Below, in pieces: positions 8,892 to 16,470 of a stretch of DNA of 64,000 nt. Source of the DNA: Epilithonimonas lactis (GTDB lineage: Bacteria; Bacteroidota; Bacteroidia; Flavobacteriales; Weeksellaceae); the NCBI RefSeq assembly GCF_900110605.1, contig NZ_FOFI01000002.1, forward strand, positions 434,001-498,000, read 5' to 3'. The position numbers were made by a program, and so were the translations under genes. A model generated the notes under the pieces. The model did not search any database, was not told the origin of the DNA, and saw nothing but the letters and a program-made list of their open reading frames with translations. Every line of letters begins with the position of its first letter. Position 1 is the stretch's first letter.

Positions 8892-9527
8892 ATGAAAGCA
8901 CATACATTCGAAACACAAACGACCATTACTCCTGACAAAGCGCTTGAAATCCTGAAAGAAGGAAACGAAAGATTCGTTAAAAATCTAAAAGCGAACAGAG
9001 ATCTTTTGTCTCAGGTCAATGACACGCGTGCGGGACAATGGCCATTTGCTGTAGTTTTGAGCTGTATCGACAGCCGTACATCTGCCGAATTGATCTTTGA
9101 CCAAGGATTGGGCGATATTTTCAGCGTGAGAATTGCTGGTAACTTTGTGAATCAGGACATTCTTGGTTCTATGGAATTTGGTTGCAACGTGGCAGGTTCC
9201 AAACTGGTTGTCGTTCTAGGTCACACCAAATGTGGCGCATTGAAGGGCGGATTGGACGCAGCAGCGATTCAAGGTCTTGGAATGGACAACCTGAACCATT
9301 TGATCGATCACTTCGATCACATCATCAAAGATATCATCACTGACGGTGAAGAGCGTTCTTCTAAAAATGAAGACCTATTGGAAAGACTGAATCAAAGCAA
9401 TGTAAAAAATGCTATTGAAGACATCCGTACCAAAAGTTCTACGCTTAAAAAGATGGAAGAAGACGGCAAGATCAAAATCGTAGGAGCCAACTACGATGTT
9501 GAGACCGGAGTGGTCACTTGGATCTAA
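8892..9527 (+). CDS. Beta-class carbonic anhydrase, SulP-associated
   Basis: 211 residues. Zinc-site motifs are LSCIDSRTSAEL and LGHTKCGALKGG, with RIAGNFVNQD between them. Sequence and spacing differ clearly from the enzyme at 6133, so this is a second subclass rather than a recent duplicate. It begins 46 bases after the SulP gene. A transporter plus carbonic anhydrase pair would convert imported bicarbonate to CO2, or hold leaking CO2 as bicarbonate. No signal peptide, so cytoplasmic. Confidence 0.92.
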   Translation: MKAHTFETQTTITPDKALEILKEGNERFVKNLKANRDLLSQVNDTRAGQWPFAVVLSCIDSRTSAELIFDQGLGDIFSVRIAGNFVNQDILGSMEFGCNVAGSKLVVVLGHTKCGALKGGLDAAAIQGLGMDNLNHLIDHFDHIIKDIITDGEERSSKNEDLLERLNQSNVKNAIEDIRTKSSTLKKMEEDGKIKIVGANYDVETGVVTWI

Positions 9528-9561
9528 AAAATATTTTTTCTTTATACAATTAATTAGGTTT

Positions 9562-9593
9562 GTAGGCCGGGTAATTTATTTTATCCGGCTTAC
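9562..9593. terminator. Bidirectional terminator hairpin
   Basis: Stem of about 13 bp around GCCGGGTAA / TTATCCGGC, with a 6-base loop, between the convergent carbonic anhydrase and pth genes. The T-tract is weak on both sides. Confidence 0.5.
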
Positions 9594-10157
9594 TTATTTC
9601 CCATTAAAAGCAGTCATCGTATTCTGAATGCCTGCAAAGACGAAAGATAAACTGGCTTGGGAAAACTTTTCGATTCTTTCAGAAAGTTTTTCTTTTTCCT
9701 CCTCATTCCATTTTCCAAGAACGTAATCTGCTTGTTTGCCTTCTGAGAATTCTGCAGAGATCCCGAATCTTAATCTTGGATAGTTTTGCGTATTCAGTTG
9801 GGATTGGATACTTTTTAAACCGTTATGTCCAGCGTCTGAACCTTTCATTTTCATCCTCAAAGAACCAAATGGCAAAGCCAGATCATCTGTAATGACCAGA
9901 ATATTTTCTAAAGGAATATTCTCTTTCTGCATCCAGAATTTCACGGCATTTCCGGAGAGATTCACATAAGTATCAGGTTTTAGGACAAAGACTTTTCTGC
10001 CTTTGTATTTTCCTTCTGCCAAAAGTCCAAAATTCGAAGATTTGAAAGGAGCTTCTATCTTTTCAGCGATCTTTTCCGCTACTTTGAAACCGATATTATG
10101 TCGCGTTTCTGCATACTCTTCCCCTTTGTTGCCAATGCCGACAATAAGATATTTCAT
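9594..10157 (-). CDS. pth: Peptidyl-tRNA hydrolase
   Basis: 187 residues, the normal family length. It releases peptides from prematurely dropped peptidyl-tRNA. The motifs are complete: Asn10 in GIGNKGEEY, catalytic His20 in TRHNIGF, YVNLSG, TDDLALPFG and GSDAGHNGL. It starts 3 bases after the stop of the upstream lipoprotein gene on the same strand, so the two are likely cotranscribed. Confidence 0.97.
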   Translation of the reverse strand: MKYLIVGIGNKGEEYAETRHNIGFKVAEKIAEKIEAPFKSSNFGLLAEGKYKGRKVFVLKPDTYVNLSGNAVKFWMQKENIPLENILVITDDLALPFGSLRMKMKGSDAGHNGLKSIQSQLNTQNYPRLRFGISAEFSEGKQADYVLGKWNEEEKEKLSERIEKFSQASLSFVFAGIQNTMTAFNGK

Positions 10158-10160
10158 GGA

Positions 10161-11057
10161 TTACTGATATTCGAATTTGGTAACGATGGATGTAGCAGTG
10201 ACGGTAGTAGGATAACCATCATTATCATAGACATAGGTCGCAGTCTGAGTATCTTCCATATCAGTTCCGCCTAGATTAAATATAACATTTATCGTTGCCG
10301 CATTATTTTTAGCAAAACCTGTGATACTGCTGGCATCAGCTTCTGCATGGATCATTGATATCAAATAATCCTTTGGAAGCAAGTTGTATGGATTGATCTT
10401 GTTATCATAAGCTGAGAGATTCACCGTCAATTCCAATTCCTGTAAAAAATCGAACACAGGAACAGGAAGTCCCACATTTAATTTCGATTTGAAATTCCAT
10501 CGGGAAACGTTGTTACCAGAATAAGAAAGGTTGGATACAAAATTGGCAACTACACTTGTATTATCCTCACCAAAAACATCTTCATTGACAATAGAAGGCC
10601 AGCCATTGGCAGCGTAGGTCAGGTTGGCAATACTTTTTATAGAGCCGCCAGTTTCGGTATGCGTTACATTCAGCTTGGTTATTTGATTGCTTGTATAGAC
10701 CGGAACTATTTCCTCTGTACTGATATCACCAGCAAAATTTTCGGTTCTCACGATCTTTGCGATATTACCGGAAGCTAGATAAGTGACATCGATTTTAATG
10801 CTGTTGTCACTGGTCGTTACAGCCGTCAATTTTTTGTCTGAATTATAAGTATAATTATAGGTCATAATATCACCTTCATCATCGATGGTGACTTTTTTTA
10901 GCAGTTTGGTCGGAGTCACTGTTCCACCACCGGGATTCGTGTTTGGATTGTAATCCATACCTACCAGAAGGTCACCGTTTGCATCCTGATTGGGATCGCA
11001 AGAAGACAGCATTAAAAGCCCGAAGATGAGAGACAAATAATAAAATAAATTTTTCAT
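10161..11057 (-). CDS. Predicted lipoprotein with YD-like repeats
   Basis: 298 residues with a clear lipoprotein signal (LLMLSSC, Cys about 20). A glycine/threonine linker (NPGGGTVTPT) follows, then a beta-rich body with recurring phrases such as YTYNSDKKLTAVT and YVYDNDGYPTTVT. These resemble the YD/RHS-like strands of Bacteroidota surface lipoproteins annotated as DUF4595-type. Probably anchored in the outer membrane. No enzymatic motif is visible. It sits between mfd and pth and may share a transcript with pth. Confidence 0.75.
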   Translation of the reverse strand: MKNLFYYLSLIFGLLMLSSCDPNQDANGDLLVGMDYNPNTNPGGGTVTPTKLLKKVTIDDEGDIMTYNYTYNSDKKLTAVTTSDNSIKIDVTYLASGNIAKIVRTENFAGDISTEEIVPVYTSNQITKLNVTHTETGGSIKSIANLTYAANGWPSIVNEDVFGEDNTSVVANFVSNLSYSGNNVSRWNFKSKLNVGLPVPVFDFLQELELTVNLSAYDNKINPYNLLPKDYLISMIHAEADASSITGFAKNNAATINVIFNLGGTDMEDTQTATYVYDNDGYPTTVTATSIVTKFEYQ

Positions 11058-11075
11058 TGATTATTGTTGTGTTTG

Positions 11076-11083
11076 CAAAGTTA
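11076..11083 (-). promoter_or_regulatory. -7 element of the lipoprotein-pth unit
   Basis: On the minus strand TAACTTTG matches TAnnTTTG, 18 bases before the lipoprotein ATG at 11057, within the short gap after mfd. No TTG at good spacing. Confidence 0.4.
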
Positions 11084-11102
11084 ACTTTTTAAAATAAATC
11101 CT

Positions 11103-14100
11103 TTAAGCCAAGATCCTATTCAAAACCAGATTCACCTCATCCACATTTTTCACGTTGTCTTTCCGCATCATCAGCTGGTTGTTCTTTTCTTTTAACGTCG
11201 CTTCCTTCGGATTTTGTGTGAGGTAGGCAATTATTTTTTTGAATTTTTCACTTTGATAGAATTTGTCCTGAGGATTCGCAGGGAAATATCCGAGGAACAC
11301 TTTGTTTTTCACGACCAATTTATCAAATCCAATTTCCGCGGCCAGCCATTTCAGCTCCACAGATTTTAAGAGATTGATGGCTTCATCTGGCAATTCTCCG
11401 AATCGATCTTTCAATTCATTTTCGAAGTTTGCAAGGTCGATGGCATTATTGATCTCAGCTAATTTTTGATATAATGACAATCTTTCCTCGGTCGAGCTCA
11501 CATAATGATCCGGCAACATCAACTCAAGATCCGTATCGATATTCACTTCCTTCGTCGATTTGAATAACTTCTGACGGTCTTCCTCATTCTCGAAAAGGTT
11601 TTCAAAATCCTCATCATCTTTCAATTCCTCCAAAGCTTCCTGCATCATTTTCTGATACGTTTCAAATCCCATTTCGTTGATGAATCCACTTTGTTCCGCT
11701 CCAAGCAGATCGCCCGCACCACGAATCTCCAGATCCTTCATCGCGATCTGGAATCCACTTCCAAGGTCCGAAAATTGCTCAATCGCCTCCAGACGTTTCC
11801 TCGCATCGGAAGTCATCATATCAAACGGTGGCGTAATCAAATAACAGAATGCTTTCCTGTTGCTTCGCCCAACTCGTCCACGCATCTGGTGAACATCCGC
11901 CATTCCAAATCGGTGAGCATCATTAATGAAAATCGTATTCGCATTCGGAACGTCTACTCCACTTTCGATGATCGTTGTAGCGACCAGAACGTCATATTTT
12001 CCATTCATAAAATCGAGGACGTTTTGCTCCAATTGTTTCCCTTCCATCTGTCCGTGACCGATCACGACTTTCGCATCTGGAACCAAACGTTGGATCAATC
12101 CTGCAATGTCTTTCAGATTTTCAATTCTATTATTGATGAAATAAACCTGTCCGTCACGCTGAAGTTCATACGAAACCGCATCACGGATCACTTCTTCGCT
12201 GAAACCAATTATACTCGTATCAACGGGCTGACGATTTGGTGGTGGCGTTTTGATGACCGAAAGATCTCGTGCGGCCATTAAAGAAAACTGTAAAGTCCTT
12301 GGAATCGGTGTTGCCGTCAACGTCAAGGTATCAACATTGGTTTTCATCGTCTTCAGTTTATCTTTTACAGAAACTCCGAATTTATGTTCTTCATCAATGA
12401 TCAAAAGACCTAAATTCTTGAATTTCACTTTCTCCGAAGCCAATTGATGTGTTCCGATCACGATATCCACTTTTCCGTCTTTCAATCCAGCTAAAGTTTC
12501 GGATTTCTGTTTCGCCGTTCTGAATCTATTCAAATAAGAAATATTGACCGGAAAATCCTTCAATCGCTCTTTGAAACTTCTGTAATGCTGGAAAGCCAGA
12601 ATCGTAGTTGGAACCAAAATCGCCACTTGCTTGCTGTCCGTCGCCGCTTTGAAGGCCGCACGGATCGCAATTTCCGTTTTCCCGAAACCTACGTCGCCAC
12701 AGATCAAACGGTCCATCACGCCTTCATCTTCCATATCGCGCTTCACATCGAAAGTCGCTTTTTCCTGATCCGGCGTGTCTTCGTAAAGGAAACTCGCTTC
12801 CAACTCATTTTGAAGATAAGAATCCGGCGAATATTGGAAGCCTTTCGCGGTTTTTCGTTGCGCGTAAAGTTTTATTAGATCAAACGCGATCTGCTTGACT
12901 CTCGCTTTTGTTTTTTGTTTTAATGATTTCCACGCTGGCGAACCGAGTTTGCTGAGGACAATTTCCTTTCCGTCTGGTCCGTTGTATTTTGAGATTTTAT
13001 GAAGCGAGTGAATGCTCACGTAAAGCAAATCGCCATTTTTATACGTCAGTTTGAAACATTCCTGGATCTTCCCATCGTTATTGACCTTCACCAAGCCCAT
13101 AAATTTCCCAATGCCGTGATCGATGTGCGCAATGTAATCGCCCACTTTCAAAGACATCAGATCTTTCAAAGTCAGCTGTTCGGATTTGGCAAACGTGTCT
13201 TTGGATTTGTAACGTTGATAACGGTCGAAGATCTGATGGTCTGTGTAAACCAGAAGTTTATGTTCAAGATCCACAAAACCCTGATGAAGTTCGGATCTAA
13301 AACTTTTAAATGGAATCTGATGTCCCAATTCTTCGAAAATTGATTGCAATCTTTCTCTTTGTTTTTCCGATGAGAAAGAGATCCACGTGTCAAAACCGAG
13401 AATTTGTTTTTCCTGAAGGTCATCGATCAATAATTCAAAATTCTTGTGAAAACTTGGCTGTTGTGTTTGGTTAAGTTCCAATGTTTTGATCTTCGGAAGT
13501 TCAAATTTGTGTGAACTGAAATCGATGGTTTTGAACTTGATCAGTTTATTCTTGAATTCATTTTCGGAAATAAACAATTCTTCCGGCTTTCTATGACTGA
13601 TCTCTTTGCTTAGTGTTTCAAATTTCTCAAATGATTTTTCATAAAAATCCTTGACTTTCTTAACGCCGAGAAATAGATTCTTTGATACGATCAAACTGTC
13701 ATTAGAAAGCAATTCGAAGAAAGAAACCTTGTTCCCTGAAACCGAAAAGTTCATATTGGAAACCAACTGGAATTCCATGATCTTGTCCAATGAAAGTTGA
13801 GATTCGATATCAAAAGTTTTGATGCTTTCCACCTCATTACCAAAAAATGTGATCCGGAAAGGCTTTTCATTAGAGAAAGAAAAAACATCCACAATTCCAC
13901 CACGAACAGAGAATTCTCCAGGCTCGGAAACAAAATCGGTTTGGTTGAATTGGTAATGATTCAGCAACTCATCCACAAAATCAAAATCCAATTGGTCACC
14001 GACTTTGATCTGATGCGAAATTGCTTTGAAATCTTCTTTCTTCAACACTTTCTCGGACAATGCGCCAACGTAAGCCACAATGACTTTCGGAGATTTTTCG

Positions 14101-14450
14101 GAATTTATTTTATTGATGACCTCAGTTCTCAAAACCAAATTGGCGTTCTGCGTTTTCTCAACTTGATAAGGTTCCAAATGCGTTGCTGGAAAATAGAGTA
14201 TATTTTCTTTCCCAAGCAGATCTTCCATTTCTGAGTTTACATAGAGCGCATCTTCCTTGTCATCGACAATGAAAAGAACATTCTTTTTGTGCGCCAGAAA
14301 CAATTCTGCCGTGAAAATAGAAACAGCCGAACCTGCGCTTCCTTTCACAGAAATATGTTGGTTGCTATCTAATTGTGAAAAAATCTCACTCCCAAACTCC
14401 TTCTTAAGCAAATCGGGAAGCAGATTTTCATTGATTTTTTTTAATTCCAT
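11103..14450 (-). CDS. mfd: Transcription-repair coupling factor
   Basis: 1115 residues. Mfd removes RNA polymerase stalled at lesions and recruits UvrA. Order of parts: a UvrB-like N-terminal half (PATHLEPYQVEKTQNANLV near 90), the CarD-like polymerase-interacting domain (GDYIAHIDHGIGKF near 435), the SF2 translocase with Walker A GDVGFGKTE near 590 and a DEEH box (IIDEEHKFGV), TATPIPRTL, the RGRVGRSNRK motif VI, and a C-terminal TRCF domain. It is complete and of normal length, with no operon partner upstream. Confidence 0.97.
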   Translation of the reverse strand: MELKKINENLLPDLLKKEFGSEIFSQLDSNQHISVKGSAGSAVSIFTAELFLAHKKNVLFIVDDKEDALYVNSEMEDLLGKENILYFPATHLEPYQVEKTQNANLVLRTEVINKINSEKSPKVIVAYVGALSEKVLKKEDFKAISHQIKVGDQLDFDFVDELLNHYQFNQTDFVSEPGEFSVRGGIVDVFSFSNEKPFRITFFGNEVESIKTFDIESQLSLDKIMEFQLVSNMNFSVSGNKVSFFELLSNDSLIVSKNLFLGVKKVKDFYEKSFEKFETLSKEISHRKPEELFISENEFKNKLIKFKTIDFSSHKFELPKIKTLELNQTQQPSFHKNFELLIDDLQEKQILGFDTWISFSSEKQRERLQSIFEELGHQIPFKSFRSELHQGFVDLEHKLLVYTDHQIFDRYQRYKSKDTFAKSEQLTLKDLMSLKVGDYIAHIDHGIGKFMGLVKVNNDGKIQECFKLTYKNGDLLYVSIHSLHKISKYNGPDGKEIVLSKLGSPAWKSLKQKTKARVKQIAFDLIKLYAQRKTAKGFQYSPDSYLQNELEASFLYEDTPDQEKATFDVKRDMEDEGVMDRLICGDVGFGKTEIAIRAAFKAATDSKQVAILVPTTILAFQHYRSFKERLKDFPVNISYLNRFRTAKQKSETLAGLKDGKVDIVIGTHQLASEKVKFKNLGLLIIDEEHKFGVSVKDKLKTMKTNVDTLTLTATPIPRTLQFSLMAARDLSVIKTPPPNRQPVDTSIIGFSEEVIRDAVSYELQRDGQVYFINNRIENLKDIAGLIQRLVPDAKVVIGHGQMEGKQLEQNVLDFMNGKYDVLVATTIIESGVDVPNANTIFINDAHRFGMADVHQMRGRVGRSNRKAFCYLITPPFDMMTSDARKRLEAIEQFSDLGSGFQIAMKDLEIRGAGDLLGAEQSGFINEMGFETYQKMMQEALEELKDDEDFENLFENEEDRQKLFKSTKEVNIDTDLELMLPDHYVSSTEERLSLYQKLAEINNAIDLANFENELKDRFGELPDEAINLLKSVELKWLAAEIGFDKLVVKNKVFLGYFPANPQDKFYQSEKFKKIIAYLTQNPKEATLKEKNNQLMMRKDNVKNVDEVNLVLNRILA

Positions 14451-14474
14451 TCTGAAATATGTGTAAACAGGAAA

Positions 14475-14502
14475 ACGATTCCGAGCTTGTTCCCGGAATC
14501 GT
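14475..14502. other. Hairpin in the mfd 5' leader
   Basis: ACGATTCCG (14475-14483) pairs perfectly with CGGAATCGT (14494-14502) across a 10-base loop. It falls between a -7 element at 14512-14519 and the mfd ATG, at the very 5' end of the predicted mRNA. No T-tract follows on either strand, so it does not look like a terminator. Confidence 0.4.
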
Positions 14503-14511
14503 AATTCTTGG

Positions 14512-14519
14512 CAAAGATA
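14512..14519 (-). promoter_or_regulatory. -7 element of mfd
   Basis: Minus-strand TATCTTTG matches TAnnTTTG, 61 bases before the mfd ATG. Confidence 0.4.
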
Positions 14520-14572
14520 CTATTTTTAATAAAAATTAGTTTTAATTTTACATCCACTAATAAACTGCCAAA

Positions 14573-14950
14573 GTGAAATTTGCATTCAAAATATTATCCT
14601 TTTTCTGCTTGATGTCTGTTCTCCTGACACGATGCAAGGACGATGATGCCAATATCTTTCGGGCTTATGCAGAAGGCAAATTCACGTATTCGGACGGCAA
14701 ATTTTTGGAAGATCCCATTCATCTTGTCAGCAACAAAAAAGTGATCGCAGAATCTTATCCTAAGGAAAGTGGCAGTTTTGTCTTGGCTGGACCTTACGAA
14801 AAGAATTCTTACAAACTGCAGTTGAAAAACTTCAAGATCAAATCTTTCTCTACTGAAACCGCTGGCTGCAAAATCTCAGCAGATTCTCTCAGCATCGAGA
14901 TTCCGGATGGTGTGACCTACATTATTTTCAACGACATTACTTTGAAATGA
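14573..14950 (+). CDS. Hypothetical exported protein, possibly a lipoprotein
   Basis: 125 residues starting at a GTG codon (MKFAFKILSFF). The N-terminus is a signal sequence ending SVLLTRCKDDD. This looks like a lipoprotein signal, but the residue before Cys is Arg instead of the usual Gly, Ala or Ser, so lipidation is uncertain. The body is beta-rich with no known motif. Its stop overlaps the start of the next gene in ATGA, so the two are translationally coupled and probably act together at the outer membrane. Confidence 0.65.
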   Translation: MKFAFKILSFFCLMSVLLTRCKDDDANIFRAYAEGKFTYSDGKFLEDPIHLVSNKKVIAESYPKESGSFVLAGPYEKNSYKLQLKNFKIKSFSTETAGCKISADSLSIEIPDGVTYIIFNDITLK

Positions 14951-15561
14951 TAAGAAGATCTATTCTATTTTTCATCGCCATTTTTTCGATTTCTGTCTCT
15001 GCACAACGGCGAAAACAAAGCTGGACAGAACAAGTGAAGTTTTCCGTGGATCCACATGTAAAGGTGATGACCTCGCTTGGCAATAATTTCCTAAGTGAAT
15101 CTTTCGATTATTTTTATGGATTCGGGATTGGGCTTAATACCAATCTTTACAAGAATTTTGGTCTCGGCGTAGAATACACTTATTTTCTGGCTACTTTGAA
15201 AAACCCGGAATTGTTCGGATATCTCGGCGCACCATCTATTAATAATTTTGATTGGTACGTTTTTCACAAAGACAAGATCTCGGAAGCGTTCTTCGTGGAA
15301 GAGATTGTAGGTTACAGCACCTATCGAATGAAAAGCCCTTATCTGGACAACTCTGGTGACTTCCGTGAAGGTAATGGTGGACTGAATCTTGGTGCAAAGG
15401 CTATTTACGTTTTGGATGTAGAAGGCGTGCAGGAAATCGTTTTGGGTGGGAAACTTAATTTCTACAATTCCAAGATCGGCAATCAGAATCCAGACCTCGA
15501 GAAGTATTACTCCAAAGCGACGTTACTGAACATAAGTCTGGCCTATCGCTTTAATTTTTAA
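14947..15561 (+). CDS. Putative outer-membrane beta-barrel protein
   Basis: 204 residues with a signal peptide (cleavage near FSISVSAQ). Alternating aromatic strands such as YFYGFGIGLNTNLYKNFGLG follow, and the C-terminal end is an aromatic strand (NISLAYRFNF), typical of outer-membrane barrels. An 8-strand porin-like fold is plausible. The first four bases overlap the upstream gene. Ligand unknown. Confidence 0.65.
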   Translation: MIRRSILFFIAIFSISVSAQRRKQSWTEQVKFSVDPHVKVMTSLGNNFLSESFDYFYGFGIGLNTNLYKNFGLGVEYTYFLATLKNPELFGYLGAPSINNFDWYVFHKDKISEAFFVEEIVGYSTYRMKSPYLDNSGDFREGNGGLNLGAKAIYVLDVEGVQEIVLGGKLNFYNSKIGNQNPDLEKYYSKATLLNISLAYRFNF

Positions 15562-15629
15562 GGAGATTTTAAGCTTTTATAATTTCTGGTTAAAGTTTTA
15601 TATTTCTCATTTTTAATCAATTATTACTA

Positions 15630-15637
15630 TAAATTTG
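15630..15637 (+). promoter_or_regulatory. -7 element
   Basis: TAAATTTG matches TAnnTTTG, 28 bases before the ATG at 15666. Confidence 0.45.
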
Positions 15638-15665
15638 TCTCATCAAAAAACATAAACAACTCAAA

Positions 15666-15926
15666 ATGAAAAATCTTTTAGCAACATTGCTGCTTACTTT
15701 CGGATTAGGAGTAGCATCAGCACAAACAACACCAGCAGCGAAAGCAACAAAGACAGAGGTCAAAGCGAAAACTTCTAAAACATCTGTAGAAGCAAAAGCT
15801 GCAAAAGTGGCAAACACGCCAGACGTCAAACTGAAAAAAGACGGAACACCGGACAAACGATACAAAGCCGCCAAAACCCTGAAAAAGGACGGAACGCCAG
15901 ACAAGCGTTACAAGGCTAACAAGTAA
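15666..15926 (+). CDS. Small secreted Lys/Ala-rich protein with a tandem repeat
   Basis: 86 residues: a signal peptide (ends GVASAQ), an Ala/Lys/Thr-rich low-complexity middle, then two copies of LKKDGTPDKRYK separated by a few residues at the C-terminus. Strongly basic. The same 12-residue unit is also repeated at DNA level. I recognise no domain. The basic repeats could bind nucleic acid, polysaccharide or cell-wall material in the periplasm; that is speculation. It has its own promoter and terminator, so it is a single-gene unit. Confidence 0.65.
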   Translation: MKNLLATLLLTFGLGVASAQTTPAAKATKTEVKAKTSKTSVEAKAAKVANTPDVKLKKDGTPDKRYKAAKTLKKDGTPDKRYKANK

Positions 15927-15984
15927 TTTATCTCGATCTTTTGAAGAGAAGGATAATTTAATTTTTCATAACTTTTATTTTTTT

Positions 15985-16018
15985 AAGGCTTTACAATTTT
16001 GTAAGGTCTTTTTTTTGG
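15985..16018 (+). terminator. Terminator of the repeat-protein gene
   Basis: 11-bp stem (15985-15995 with 16000-16010, two G-U pairs), a 4-base loop, then eight T. Confidence 0.7.
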
Positions 16019-16061
16019 TTCGCGATTTGATTAAAGTTTATCATCAATAAAAAATATCATT

Positions 16062-16406
16062 ATGAATAATCCGAAACCAATGCTTACACTTTCCGAAGTG
16101 ATGGAAAAACTAAGACAAAAAGGCATCACCAAAGAAATTCTAATGAATGAGGATAAAAAATTTGTGTTGCGCGACGAGGGAATTGTTTACAAACCTGAAG
16201 ACCTGAAGATTATCCGAACGTACAGATTCGAAGGCGCAAGTGATCCAGGCGATAACGTGGCACTGTACCTTTTGCAGGACGTGTACGGCAACCAAGCGAT
16301 GATCATCGATTCATATGGCGCCAACAGCAACTACAGCGGTCCGGAATTCGATGACTTTTTGAAGAAAATAGAAGAAGACGAACAAAAAGAAGAATTTGAT
16401 TTCTAA
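16062..16406 (+). CDS. Small conserved protein often misnamed phosphoribosylpyrophosphate synthetase
   Basis: 114 residues. The pattern TLSEVMEKLRQKGIT, then YRFEGASDPGDNVALYLL, then IDSYGANSNY matches a small Bacteroidota family that databases often label as phosphoribosylpyrophosphate synthetase. True PRPP synthetases have about 310 residues and a PRPP-binding loop, neither of which is here, so the label is not supported. Function unknown; acidic C-terminus (EEDEQKEEFDF). Cytoplasmic. Single-gene unit with its own terminator. Confidence 0.7.
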   Translation: MNNPKPMLTLSEVMEKLRQKGITKEILMNEDKKFVLRDEGIVYKPEDLKIIRTYRFEGASDPGDNVALYLLQDVYGNQAMIIDSYGANSNYSGPEFDDFLKKIEEDEQKEEFDF

Positions 16407-16433
16407 ATAATTCCTTTTTTAGTTTTTTTATAG

Positions 16434-16470
16434 AAGCCTCGTCTCTCAAAAGACGAGGCTTTGTTTTTTA
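16434..16470 (+). terminator. Terminator
   Basis: Perfect 11-bp stem AAGCCTCGTCT / AGACGAGGCTT with a 6-base loop, then TGTTTTTT. Confidence 0.85.

Noticed and set aside
11691-14466. Several plus-strand frames of 65-196 codons opposite mfd
   Set aside because: All lie inside the mfd gene and show odd composition without motifs; typical antisense shadows of a long conserved gene.
15620-15901. Minus-strand 95-codon frame opposite the tandem-repeat protein
   Set aside because: The plus-strand frame has a signal peptide, promoter and terminator; the reverse frame is its shadow and shows the repeat in mirrored form.
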